Source: an uncultured Sulfitobacter sp.
Lineage (GTDB): Bacteria; Pseudomonadota; Alphaproteobacteria; Rhodobacterales; Rhodobacteraceae
DNA length: 64,000 bases
Reading direction: 5' to 3'
Assembly: GCA_937928635.1 (NCBI GenBank)
Contig: CALFWM010000053.1
Coordinates: 29,212 to 93,211, forward strand
This document shows positions 8,889 through 17,041 of the stretch, piece by piece (within the stretch, counting starts at the first letter, position 1; each line of letters begins with the position of its first letter). The translations under genes were made by a program, and so were the position numbers. Below the pieces are notes generated by a model. It made no database searches and was not told the origin of the DNA. It was given only the letters and a program-made list of their open reading frames with translations.

Positions 8889-9887
8889 ATGGCGGCAACG
8901 CTAAAGGATGTGGCGAACAGAGCGGGTGTTTCGACCTCGGCTGTGTCACGCACATTTACGGACGGGGCCTCCGTCTCGGACAAGATGCGGCGCAAGGTGG
9001 AAAAGGCCGCAAATGAGCTGGGCTACAGCCCGAACTTTCTGGCGCGTAGTTTGACCACGCGTCGCACAAAACTGATCGGACTGGTCAGTAACAACTTTCA
9101 TAACCCGATTTTTCTGGAAGTGTTTGATCTGTTCACCCGTGGTTTGCAGGATCGCGGCCTGCGTCCTTTGCTCGTCAATCTCAGCAACGAAACCGACCCT
9201 GAGCATTCGGTGCAAATGCTGCGGCAATATTCGGTTGATGGTGTTGTTGTGGCATCCTCAACCTTGCCGCCGGCGTTTTCCAAGGCGTTTCGGGACAAGC
9301 GAATCCCGGTGGTGAATACCTTTGGTCGATATTCCAGCAGCCCGGAGGTGCATGTCGTGGGAATCGACAATGTAGAGGCCGGACGTATGGCGGCGCGGGC
9401 GCTGGTCGAACGGGGCTATCGCAATGTTGGCTTTCTGGGTGGTCCGGAAACAGCCACCTCGACCCAAGACCGCCTCAAAGGGTTTCATGAAGAACTGTCC
9501 CGGCATCCAGAAATCACGGTTAGTTTTTCTTTTGCCGATGCCTATTCCTTTCAGGCCGGACGGGCCGAGATGCAGCGCCTTGCCATTGGTCCCATGGCGG
9601 AGGCCTATTTTTGCGGGGATGATGTGCTGTCGATTGGGGTTCTGAGCGCGGTCAAGGACATCGGCTTGAGTGTGCCGGATGACATTGGGTTGATCGGGTT
9701 CAATGATATGGAAATGTCATCCTGGGAGAACATCGCGCTCACCACGGTGCATCAACCGATCAAGCAGATTATCAATTCATCCGTGGAGTTGATGGAGGCA
9801 ATGTTGGATGAACCGGACCGATATCCGGAGGCCCGGTTGTTTCCCTGTCATGTGGTCGAGCGGGGGACGTTGAAAACGCCTGGCTGA
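8889..9887 (+). CDS. LacI-family transcriptional regulator of the inositol island
   Basis: A 332-residue LacI/GalR repressor. The N-terminal helix-turn-helix and hinge (residues 2-60) read TLKDVANRAGVSTSAVSRTF and then the hinge helix segment SPNFLARSL. The sugar-binding domain follows (GIDNVEAGRMAARALVERG, GLIGFNDMEMSSW). It is divergent from the importer operon. Two identical 18-base palindromes, one in its own upstream region and one before iolD, are the expected operators. Together they suggest it represses import and catabolism until an inositol-derived inducer binds. The effector is unknown. Confidence 0.88.
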   Translation: MAATLKDVANRAGVSTSAVSRTFTDGASVSDKMRRKVEKAANELGYSPNFLARSLTTRRTKLIGLVSNNFHNPIFLEVFDLFTRGLQDRGLRPLLVNLSNETDPEHSVQMLRQYSVDGVVVASSTLPPAFSKAFRDKRIPVVNTFGRYSSSPEVHVVGIDNVEAGRMAARALVERGYRNVGFLGGPETATSTQDRLKGFHEELSRHPEITVSFSFADAYSFQAGRAEMQRLAIGPMAEAYFCGDDVLSIGVLSAVKDIGLSVPDDIGLIGFNDMEMSSWENIALTTVHQPIKQIINSSVELMEAMLDEPDRYPEARLFPCHVVERGTLKTPG

Positions 9888-9920
9888 AGAATGCGTGTTG
9901 CGCCCGTTAGGAGAGGTCGA

Positions 9921-9938
9921 TTGGGGGCCAGCCCCCAA
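9921..9938. repeat. Short GC-rich hairpin repeat
   Basis: TTGGGGGC-CA-GCCCCCAA is a perfect 8-base stem with a two-base loop, followed by ACCCCCGGGA. From general knowledge, similar G-block/C-block hairpins followed by CCCGGGA recur between genes in Rhodobacteraceae. Here it lies just after the LacI gene and may also end transcription. Only one copy was noticed in this window. Confidence 0.5.
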
Positions 9939-9984
9939 ACCCCCGGGAAGAGTTAAGGCCAGAAAGAGGGAGGGCTACTGCGCC

Positions 9985-10073
9985 CGACCTTAAACTTGGA
10001 TCGCCGATACCCTGCCACGCTGCGCGCTCTCGGGACATCGGCGACATAGTATGTTTCAGGTTAAAGGTCGGAC
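9985..10073. terminator. Long imperfect inverted repeat between convergent genes
   Basis: Outer arms CGACCTTAAACTT (from 9985) and AGGTTAAAGGTCG (ending 10070) pair with two mismatches. Inner arms TCGCCGAT (10001-10008) and ATCGGCGA (10037-10044) pair perfectly. The structure lies between the convergent LacI gene and the dehydrogenase gene at 10077. It could be a bidirectional terminator or a degenerate repeat element; no poly-U tract marks it clearly as a terminator. Confidence 0.4.
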
Positions 10074-10076
10074 GCT

Positions 10077-11213
10077 TTAGGTGCGAAACATCGGCGGGCG
10101 TGCGTCCATCCAGGTGCCGTCCGTTTTGGCGGACGCAACGGCCGTGTAAACGGCAGCCATAGAGCGGACCCCATCGGCGGCATTGGGTAGGCCATCGCGG
10201 GTCTCGCCCCGGATTGCATCAGCCAGATCGCAGTAAATGTTGGCTACAGCCAATGGGAACCCTTCGGGATGTGCGATGGAGACGCGGGACAGGCGCATGG
10301 CATCTTCGTGCAGGCCGCTCTCGCCTTTTTCGATGATCTGTGTGCGCCCGCCAACCGGCGTGTAGATCAGCTGATTTGGCTGTTCAGAGGTCCAGCGCAA
10401 CCCGCCAGTCTCGCCAAAGATCTGAATGTCGAACCCGTGTTGGCGCCCGATGGCCACCGAGGAGGTCCAGAGCCGCCCAACCGTGCCGCCGGTCATGCGA
10501 AAATTGACCATCGCGTCGTCCTCCAGCTCCCGGCTGGGGATGGTGGAGGCGAAATCGGCAGAGAGGGTTTCCACCTCATCGTCACAAATGAAACCCGCCA
10601 TATGCATCGCGTGAATGCCACAGTCCGCAAACTGGCCAGAGACACCTGCCATGGCCGGATCATAGCGCCAGCGCACACGCGGATTGTCGGCGTCTGACGT
10701 ATCACCGTGGTGGCCGTGGCTGAAGTTGGTGACAACAAGGCGGATTTTGCCCAGCTCACCGGCGCGCACCATCGCGCGGGCCTGACGCACCATCGGATAG
10801 GCAGAGTAGCAGTAGTTGACCGCGCAGATTTTTCCGAAGGTTTCCGCGAGCCGTACGATCTCTTCGCCTTGCTCCACGGTCATGGTCATCGGCTTTTCAC
10901 ACAGCACATTGAAACCCGCCTCAAGAAAGGCTTTGGTGATTTCAAAATGGGTGGCGTTTGGCGTGGCCACGGTGACCAGATCAATGCGATCATCGCGCGT
11001 GCTTTCGCTTGCCAGCATTTCCTGCCAATCGCCATAGGCGCGGTCTGCTGCGATGCCGAGGCGCTGGGCGTATGCGCGGCCCACGTCCGCGCGATGATCA
11101 AGCGCGCCAGCGGTGAATTCAAACAAACCGTCGGCCTGCGCACCAAGGCGGTGGGCTGGTCCAATCTGGCTACCTTCGCCGCCGCCAATCATGCCCCATT
11201 TTAGCTTTGTCAT
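10077..11213 (-). CDS. Gfo/Idh/MocA-family dehydrogenase (first of three)
   Basis: An NAD(P)-dependent oxidoreductase of 378 residues. The N-terminal Rossmann fold has GMIGGGEGSQIG; the family motif is CEKPMT. The C-terminal Gfo/Idh/MocA domain includes DCGIHAMHMAGF, carrying the usual catalytic His region. The ATG at 11213 follows AAGGA; longer forms reading back to 11450 overlap iolE and are rejected. It is last in an operon with an IolG-like dehydrogenase and iolE. It probably oxidises another inositol stereoisomer or an inosose-derived intermediate. The exact substrate cannot be told from sequence. Confidence 0.82.
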   Translation of the reverse strand: MTKLKWGMIGGGEGSQIGPAHRLGAQADGLFEFTAGALDHRADVGRAYAQRLGIAADRAYGDWQEMLASESTRDDRIDLVTVATPNATHFEITKAFLEAGFNVLCEKPMTMTVEQGEEIVRLAETFGKICAVNYCYSAYPMVRQARAMVRAGELGKIRLVVTNFSHGHHGDTSDADNPRVRWRYDPAMAGVSGQFADCGIHAMHMAGFICDDEVETLSADFASTIPSRELEDDAMVNFRMTGGTVGRLWTSSVAIGRQHGFDIQIFGETGGLRWTSEQPNQLIYTPVGGRTQIIEKGESGLHEDAMRLSRVSIAHPEGFPLAVANIYCDLADAIRGETRDGLPNAADGVRSMAAVYTAVASAKTDGTWMDARPPMFRT

Positions 11214-11226
11214 GTGCGTATCGTCC

Positions 11227-12117
11227 TTAAAAACCAATGGATTGCAGGTATTCGCGGTTTGCGCGCGCGTCTTCCAGGGGTGTTCCCGGCAGCGAGGGAT
11301 CACAGTCTTGTTCAACCGTGCACCAGCCCGTGAAACCCGCATCAAGCAAGCGTTGGCGGACCGCAGGAAAATCCACGTCGCCGTCACCAAGATTGCAGAA
11401 GATGCCGTGCCCGCAGGCGGTATAAAAGTCGGTGCGTCTGGCGACAACATCGGCCTTGACCACAGGGTTGATGTCTTTGAAGTGCATGTAGGAAATGCGG
11501 CTCATGTGACGCTCCATAAAGGCGACCGGATCAAAGCCTGCATAGGAATGATGGCCCGTGTCAAAACAGATCTTCAGGATGCTTTCATCAACTTCGTCCA
11601 GCAGGCGTTCCAGCTCTGGTTCAAAATCCATAAAGCCAGCCGCGTGGGCGTGAATGCCAACTGTCAAACCATATTCCTCAGCGCCCATTTTTGCGATGGT
11701 AGAAATGCGGTTGCGGTAGGCGGTCCATTCGGATTTGTCCATTTGCTCGGCCTCATCCGCGCGGCCAGCGGTTGGTGCGCGCCGCGGTGAGATGCTGTCG
11801 ATCAAGACCAGATGTTCAGCGCCATGTGCCACCAGCGCCTTGCAGGTGCGCACAGAGGCATCCATCACATCGTCCCACATCGCGGCGTTATGAAATGCGC
11901 GAAACACCACGCCGCCGATGATCTCCATGCCGCGTTCAGCCAAGGCGGGGGCCAGCACGTTTGGGTCTTCAGGCATGAAGCCGATCGGCCCCAATTCGAT
12001 GCCGGTATATCCCGCACCTGCGCATTGATCCAAGACGGATTGCCAGGTGGGATAGGCCGGGTCACTGGGAAATTCGATGCCCCAGGAACAGGGGGCATTT
12101 CCGATCTTGATCGTCAT
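11227..12117 (-). CDS. iolE: IolE-like inosose dehydratase/isomerase (TIM barrel)
   Basis: A 296-residue xylose-isomerase-like TIM barrel. The N-terminus IGNAPCSWGIEFP is characteristic of IolE, which dehydrates 2-keto-myo-inositol to the dione used by IolD. Likely metal ligands lie in TVGIHAHAAGFMD, ICFDTGHHSYAGFDP, YMHFKDIN and the late WCTVEQDCD. The ATG at 12117 has GAAAGG upstream; a TTG 15 bases earlier would also fit the frame. It lies between two Gfo/Idh/MocA genes in one operon, 18 bases after the upstream dehydrogenase. Role is well supported by family and context. Confidence 0.85.
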   Translation of the reverse strand: MTIKIGNAPCSWGIEFPSDPAYPTWQSVLDQCAGAGYTGIELGPIGFMPEDPNVLAPALAERGMEIIGGVVFRAFHNAAMWDDVMDASVRTCKALVAHGAEHLVLIDSISPRRAPTAGRADEAEQMDKSEWTAYRNRISTIAKMGAEEYGLTVGIHAHAAGFMDFEPELERLLDEVDESILKICFDTGHHSYAGFDPVAFMERHMSRISYMHFKDINPVVKADVVARRTDFYTACGHGIFCNLGDGDVDFPAVRQRLLDAGFTGWCTVEQDCDPSLPGTPLEDARANREYLQSIGF

Positions 12118-12135
12118 CTTGGGACCTTTCAAACC

Positions 12136-13233
12136 TTAAACGTCAGCGACGTTGATCCATGTTTTGTTTTGTGAAGAGGTTAAGGCGGCAGCGACCACCT
12201 GGTTTACCTCCATCCCATCCTGGAATGTGGGCCAGACGGGTGTGCCGGTTTCAATCGCTTTCAGGAAATCACGTGCCTCGATAATGATCTGGTCCTGATA
12301 GCCGGTGCCGTGACCGGGGCCTTGGCAAAACGGCTCGTAGTCCGGGTGCGCCGGGCCGGTCAGGATCTTGCGAAAGCCGCGCGTTTCTTCGGGTTCGTTC
12401 GCTGTGTAGAGCCACAGCGCGTTCTGATCTTCCTGATCAAAACGGATCATGCCCTTGGTGCCGGTGACCTCGTATGCGTAGCCCATTTTGCGCCCATGGG
12501 TGATGCGGCTGAAATAGAGTTGCCCCATGGCACCATTTTCAAACCGGCACATCATCTGGCCGTGGTCATCGTTGTTGACGGTGCCACCCGGACGCGTGGT
12601 ATGTACGGTTTCGACAGCAGCGGTAAGTTCGGTGATTGGCCCAACCAAGGCCAGCGCGCCGTTGATCATATGCGGAGCAAGGTCGCCCATGGTGCCATTT
12701 GCCATGCCGGTGGTGCGCCAATTGGCAGGGGTCTGCGGGTCGGCCAGAAAATCTTCAGTGTGCTCGCCGCGAAACCACGTGATGTCGCCAATCACACCGT
12801 CATGGATCAGTTTGCGCGCAAACTGGCTGGCGGGGGTGCGGATGTAGTTGAACCCGGTCATGCTGATCTGCCCCTGGGCCGCAGCGACCATTGCGCGGCT
12901 GTCCTCCAGCGATGCCCCCAACGGTTTTTCACAGAACACAGGTTTGTTGAGCGCAAAGGCAGCCTCGGCAATCGCGCGATGGGTTTCTTGGGGGGAGGCG
13001 ATTATCACAGCCTCAACTGCGGGGTCGTGAACCAGCTTTTGCCAATCATCCGTGCCACGGGCAAAGCCATAGGCCTGCCTGTATTTTTCGGCAGAAGCGG
13101 GCGTGCTGGCGCAGACCATTTCCAGCCGGGGCCGCAAGGTGGTGTTGAACACAGCGCCCACAGCAGCCATGGCGACTGCATGGGCCTTGCCCATATAGCC
13201 GCCGCCAATAATCCCAATGCCGATTTCTGTCAT
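12136..13233 (-). CDS. Gfo/Idh/MocA-family dehydrogenase, inositol-dehydrogenase-like (second of three)
   Basis: A 365-residue NAD(P)-dependent oxidoreductase. The Rossmann motif GIIGGGYMGKAHA opens the protein, CEKPLG follows near residue 100 and MGDLAPHMINGAL marks the catalytic region. It is first in the minus-strand operon with iolE and a further dehydrogenase. It is divergent from iolD across a 114-base gap that holds the second LacI operator. Candidates are myo-, scyllo- or chiro-inositol dehydrogenase. IolG proper is more likely the gene at 18723. Confidence 0.82.
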   Translation of the reverse strand: MTEIGIGIIGGGYMGKAHAVAMAAVGAVFNTTLRPRLEMVCASTPASAEKYRQAYGFARGTDDWQKLVHDPAVEAVIIASPQETHRAIAEAAFALNKPVFCEKPLGASLEDSRAMVAAAQGQISMTGFNYIRTPASQFARKLIHDGVIGDITWFRGEHTEDFLADPQTPANWRTTGMANGTMGDLAPHMINGALALVGPITELTAAVETVHTTRPGGTVNNDDHGQMMCRFENGAMGQLYFSRITHGRKMGYAYEVTGTKGMIRFDQEDQNALWLYTANEPEETRGFRKILTGPAHPDYEPFCQGPGHGTGYQDQIIIEARDFLKAIETGTPVWPTFQDGMEVNQVVAAALTSSQNKTWINVADV

Positions 13234-13259
13234 GCTGTCGTGACCTTCACGAATTTAGG

Positions 13260-13277
13260 TTTGCAACCGGTTGCAAA
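13260..13277. promoter_or_regulatory. LacI-family operator, copy 2
   Basis: Identical in all 18 bases to the palindrome at 8788-8805. It lies in the divergent gap between the dehydrogenase gene at 13233 and iolD at 13348. On the plus strand its first TTGCAA is followed after 16 bases by TATCCT (13283-13288), a possible -35/-10 pair, so a bound repressor would block the iolD promoter. Promoter placement is inference. Confidence 0.8.
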
Positions 13278-13347
13278 ATTTGTATCCTTGGATTCGAAAA
13301 CGCGCAAGCGGCAATCGTGTTGCCGGTTGATGGAAATGGGGCGCAGC

Positions 13348-15213
13348 ATGACGGAAAAAACGCATCACCTGACAACGGCGCAGGCGATCATTCGGTATCT
13401 GGCCAATCAATATATCGAGGTGGATGGGCAAGAGATGCGCGTCTGCGGCGGCGGATTTGGTATTTTCGGCCATGGCAATGTGACCTGTCTGGGTGAGGCG
13501 CTTTACGATGCCCGCGATACCTTGCCGTTGTATCGTGGTCAGAATGAGCAAAGCATGGGGTTTGCCGCTGCCGGATATGCCAAACAATGGCTGCGCCAAC
13601 GGTTTATGTTTTGCACGGCCAGTGCCGGGCCGGGGACCAGCAATCTGCTCACTTCTTCCGCGTTGGCACATGCGAACCGTTTGCCGATGTTGATGTTGTG
13701 CGGGGATACATACCAAACGCGGTTGTCTGACCCGGTGTTGCAACAGTTGGAACATTTTGGGAATCCCACGCTGGGGGTAAATGACGCATTCAAATCGGTC
13801 ACACGCTATTGGGACCGCATCACCCATCCCGCGCAGGTGATCCAATCACTGCCTGCCGCCTTGGCCACCATGCTGGACCCGGCTGATTGTGGGCCTGCGT
13901 TCATTGGTCTGCCGCAGGACGTTCAAGGGTGGACCTATGACTATCCCGACAGCTTTTTTGACAAACGTGTGCATCGCATCCGTCGCCAAGTACCCGACCC
14001 GGCAGAAATTGCAGATGCGGCGGCATTGTTGAAGACAGCCAAGCGCCCGATGATTATCGCAGGGGGTGGTATTCAGTATTCTGGTGCAGTTGCAGAGCTG
14101 ACCGCCTTTGCAGAAACACACAATATCCCCGTGGTAGAGACGATTGCAGGGCGGGCGAACCTTGTGCAGGGGCATCCGCTTAACATCGGCCCCGTGGGGG
14201 TGACGGGATCAGATAGTGCTAATGCAATTGCTGAAAAAGCGGATGTGATTTTGGCAATTGGCACGCGGTTGCAGGATTTTACAACCGGGTCTTGGACAGC
14301 CTTTGCCAAAGAATCCCGGATCATCGGGATGAACGTAGGACGTCATGACGCGATGAAGCATTTGTCATTGCCGGTTGTTGGTGACGCGAAGCGAAGTATT
14401 CCGCTGTTAGAGACTGAAATGCACGGATACCGTGCCCCTAATGAATGGGTCAATTTCGCGCAGGCAGAGCGGGTGAAATGGGTTGCCTATACCGACGAGA
14501 TCACGACGCCCGGCAACGGCCCAAATTCATACTGTCAGGCGATCCGCGTGGCCAACGACCTTTGTGCGCCGCGCGACCGTGTGGTGGCGGCCGCAGGTGG
14601 CTTGCCCGCAGAAGTGACAGCCCATTGGCAGACCAAAGACATCGGTACTGTTGATGTGGAGTTTGGTTTTTCCTGCATGGGCTACGAGATTTCGGGCGCG
14701 TGGGGCGCGCGCATCGCGCAGTTCGAGCGGGAGCCAGACCGCGACACTATCGTTTTTTGCGGTGACGGGTCTTATCTGATGATGAACTCGGATATCTATT
14801 CCTCTGTTCTGACCGGTCGCAAGCTGATCATTTGTGTGCTTGATAACGGCGGGTTTGCGGTGATCAACAAGCTGCAAAACAACACAGGCAATGAGAGTTT
14901 TAACAATCTGATTGCAGATTGCCCCACCGTGCCGGCACCTTTTGCGGTCGATTTTGAGGCACATGCCGCCGCGATGGGCGCACATACAGAAACAGTCTCT
15001 AATCCAGCGGAATTTGGTGACGCATTCAAACGCGCGCAAGCCGCAGACAAGACCAGCGTGATCGTGATGAAGGTCGATGCCTATGAGGGTTGGACAACCC
15101 AGGGTCACACCTGGTGGGAGGTTGGCACGCCGCATGTCACGGACAATCCAAAGGTTGCGGAAAAACATGCGGAGATTGAGGCGGAGCGCGCTAAGCAGCG
15201 GCGGGGTGTATGA
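13348..15213 (+). CDS. iolD: 3D-(3,5/4)-trihydroxycyclohexane-1,2-dione hydrolase IolD
   Basis: A thiamine-diphosphate enzyme that hydrolyses the cyclic dione to 5-deoxyglucuronate, opening the inositol ring. About 621 residues, normal for IolD. The three-domain ThDP fold is clear: the N-terminal domain with RGQNEQSMGFAAAGYAK carrying the activating Glu, a central domain, and a C-terminal domain with GDGSYLMMNSD as the ThDP-Mg motif. The ATG at 13348 gives the expected MTEKTHHLTTAQAIIRYL. In-frame ATGs at 13330 and 13336 are possible, while longer forms read through the divergent gene and are rejected. It heads an operon with ATGA overlaps downstream. Confidence 0.93.
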   Translation: MTEKTHHLTTAQAIIRYLANQYIEVDGQEMRVCGGGFGIFGHGNVTCLGEALYDARDTLPLYRGQNEQSMGFAAAGYAKQWLRQRFMFCTASAGPGTSNLLTSSALAHANRLPMLMLCGDTYQTRLSDPVLQQLEHFGNPTLGVNDAFKSVTRYWDRITHPAQVIQSLPAALATMLDPADCGPAFIGLPQDVQGWTYDYPDSFFDKRVHRIRRQVPDPAEIADAAALLKTAKRPMIIAGGGIQYSGAVAELTAFAETHNIPVVETIAGRANLVQGHPLNIGPVGVTGSDSANAIAEKADVILAIGTRLQDFTTGSWTAFAKESRIIGMNVGRHDAMKHLSLPVVGDAKRSIPLLETEMHGYRAPNEWVNFAQAERVKWVAYTDEITTPGNGPNSYCQAIRVANDLCAPRDRVVAAAGGLPAEVTAHWQTKDIGTVDVEFGFSCMGYEISGAWGARIAQFEREPDRDTIVFCGDGSYLMMNSDIYSSVLTGRKLIICVLDNGGFAVINKLQNNTGNESFNNLIADCPTVPAPFAVDFEAHAAAMGAHTETVSNPAEFGDAFKRAQAADKTSVIVMKVDAYEGWTTQGHTWWEVGTPHVTDNPKVAEKHAEIEAERAKQRRGV

Positions 15214-16052
15214 TGAAGACATACACCGAAATTACCGCTGACCCGAATGCGATTGTTCAGGATCTGTTGCATGGTGCTGGCGCCGTTAAGATCACTGGCC
15301 TTTTCTCTGATCAGCAAATTGCAGATGCACGTGCCATCGTTATGCAGCATTCAGAGCATGACTCAGAAAAGGTAACGCATTTTCAAGGTGCTGCCGAGGA
15401 GGCAAGCAGAATCAACTTGCAACGCAGGGTCTGGAACCTCCTTGCCAAAGGTGAGGTGTTTTCCGACATGGCCGCACATCCGGTGATGATGGATATTCTG
15501 CGGAAATTTCTTGGAACAGAGTTCATCATGGGGTCGATCGCTGCCAACCGTATCTTGCCCGGTGGGCCGGGGCAGGAACCGCATGTGGATTATCCCTATT
15601 GGGACTTCCACAGCCCGGAGTCGCACCCCGTTGGATTGAACGGGTCGTTCCCGATGAATGCGCAGGTGTCGGTTATTCTAGACCCTTTTACAGCCGAAAG
15701 CGGGGCAACAGGGTATTTGCCGGGCAGTCAAAAAGAACTTCGGTATCCAACGCCGGAGGACAAGTTTTTTGATCATTGCGAACAGATGACAGGGGAGCCG
15801 GGAGACGTGGTGCTGTTTTATGGCGTGACCTGGCATTGCGCGATGCCCAACCGGTCAGATCACGACCGCAGTGCGATCCTGATCCAATATTTGCCGAAAT
15901 GGGTGAAACCAATGGAGGACATGCCGGCCGCTTTGCCGCAGTCCTTTATTGATGCCGCCAGCCCTGAAATCAGACAACTGATCGGGTTGAACTACCCTTA
16001 TCCCGAAGTTTTGGACGCGGCCAAGGCAGGCAATACAGAGGGACGCGCATGA
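15210..16052 (+). CDS. Phytanoyl-CoA dioxygenase (PhyH) family Fe(II)/2-oxoglutarate oxygenase
   Basis: A 280-residue non-haem iron, 2-oxoglutarate-dependent oxygenase. The iron triad is visible: H125 and D127 in PHVDYPYWD, and H209 in TWHCAMPN. R220 in HDRSA is placed to bind 2-oxoglutarate. The start ATGATG overlaps the iolD stop and its own end overlaps the iolC start, so it is co-translated with core inositol genes. This family is not part of the textbook Iol pathway. Hydroxylation, or oxidative O-demethylation of an inositol methyl ether such as pinitol, would fit the setting. That is inference, and no substrate is evident in the sequence. Confidence 0.85.
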   Translation: MMKTYTEITADPNAIVQDLLHGAGAVKITGLFSDQQIADARAIVMQHSEHDSEKVTHFQGAAEEASRINLQRRVWNLLAKGEVFSDMAAHPVMMDILRKFLGTEFIMGSIAANRILPGGPGQEPHVDYPYWDFHSPESHPVGLNGSFPMNAQVSVILDPFTAESGATGYLPGSQKELRYPTPEDKFFDHCEQMTGEPGDVVLFYGVTWHCAMPNRSDHDRSAILIQYLPKWVKPMEDMPAALPQSFIDAASPEIRQLIGLNYPYPEVLDAAKAGNTEGRA

Positions 16053-17032
16053 AAGACGTCGGCCCCGGTATCAGGAAAAACAATTTCATTATTGTGGGTC
16101 GCGTGGGTATGGACCTGTTCCCGGGCCCGGGTGAGGCAACCGAAGGCGCGGATACGTTCAGCGCCGATATGGGCGGATCCTCTGCCAATACGGCGGCGGG
16201 AATTGTGAAACTGGGTGGCAAAGCCGCACTTGTGACGCGGGTGTCAGATGACGCGGTCGGGCGGTTTTGTGTGAACAAGCTGCACCATTATGGTGTTGAT
16301 ACGACCCATGTGACACCGGTGGGCGGCGAGGCACGCAATTCGCTGGCGCTGTATGAAAGCCGTGTTGAGGGGCATCAATCTGTCATCTATCGCAATGGTG
16401 CCGCCGATTTTGAGATGAACGTAGCAGACGTTGAGGCTGTGGATTATGCTCGATACGGTGCCTTGGTAACAGCGGGCACGGTGTTTGCTGCTGAACCCTC
16501 GCGCGGTGCGTCTTTCCGTGCGTTTGAGCTGGCGCATGCGGCGGGCCTGCCTGTGATTTTTGACATCGACTATAGACCCTATTCATGGCCTTCTGCCGCC
16601 GTTGCCGCCGATGTGCTGTCCCGTGCAGGGGCACTGTCAGATATGATTGTTGGCAATGACGATGAGTTTGGATTCATGGCCGGTGGCAAGGAAAAGGGCC
16701 TCGATATGGCGCGTCATCTGGCCGCCACAACCGCCAGTATTGTCATCTACAAGATGGGCGAACATGGCGCGATAACTTTTGCCGATGGGCAGGAAATCAA
16801 AACGGGGATCTATCCTGTGACCGCGCTGAAACCGACCGGTGCGGGGGACAGCTTTATGGCAGGTTTGTTGGCCGCCATGGCGGATGGGATGGATATTAAG
16901 TCCGCGATCTTGCGCGGCTCTGCCTGTGCGGCGATCGTTGTCTCCAAACCCGGCTGTGCCCCGGCAATGCCCTACCCTGTCGATCTAGAGAATTTTCTGG
17001 CCGATCATCCCGGCCCCACCCCCTTATCCTAA
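16049..17032 (+). CDS. iolC: 5-dehydro-2-deoxygluconokinase IolC (PfkB family)
   Basis: Phosphorylates 5-dehydro-2-deoxygluconate, the product of IolB, to the 6-phosphate cleaved by IolJ. About 327 residues with the PfkB signatures: NFIIVGRVGMDLFP at the N-terminus, GGSSANTAAGIVKLGG near residue 45, and the anion-hole motif KPTGAGDSFMAGLL near residue 265. The start overlaps the dioxygenase stop (ATGA). The position between iolD and iolB distinguishes it from generic ribokinase-family proteins. Confidence 0.9.
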   Translation: MKDVGPGIRKNNFIIVGRVGMDLFPGPGEATEGADTFSADMGGSSANTAAGIVKLGGKAALVTRVSDDAVGRFCVNKLHHYGVDTTHVTPVGGEARNSLALYESRVEGHQSVIYRNGAADFEMNVADVEAVDYARYGALVTAGTVFAAEPSRGASFRAFELAHAAGLPVIFDIDYRPYSWPSAAVAADVLSRAGALSDMIVGNDDEFGFMAGGKEKGLDMARHLAATTASIVIYKMGEHGAITFADGQEIKTGIYPVTALKPTGAGDSFMAGLLAAMADGMDIKSAILRGSACAAIVVSKPGCAPAMPYPVDLENFLADHPGPTPLS

Positions 17033-17041
17033 GGAACGCCC

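Noticed and set aside
8702..8995. N-terminal extension of the binding-protein gene
   Set aside because: It covers the promoter and the palindromic operator and lacks the signal peptide that begins at 8701.
11213..11450. Upstream extension of the dehydrogenase at 10077
   Set aside because: It runs into iolE; the ATG at 11213 has a good ribosome site and the expected Rossmann start.
12310..13347. Long in-frame N-terminal extension of iolD (967-codon frame)
   Set aside because: It lies antisense to the dehydrogenase gene at 12136-13233 and across the LacI operator; the IolD family begins at the ATG near 13348.
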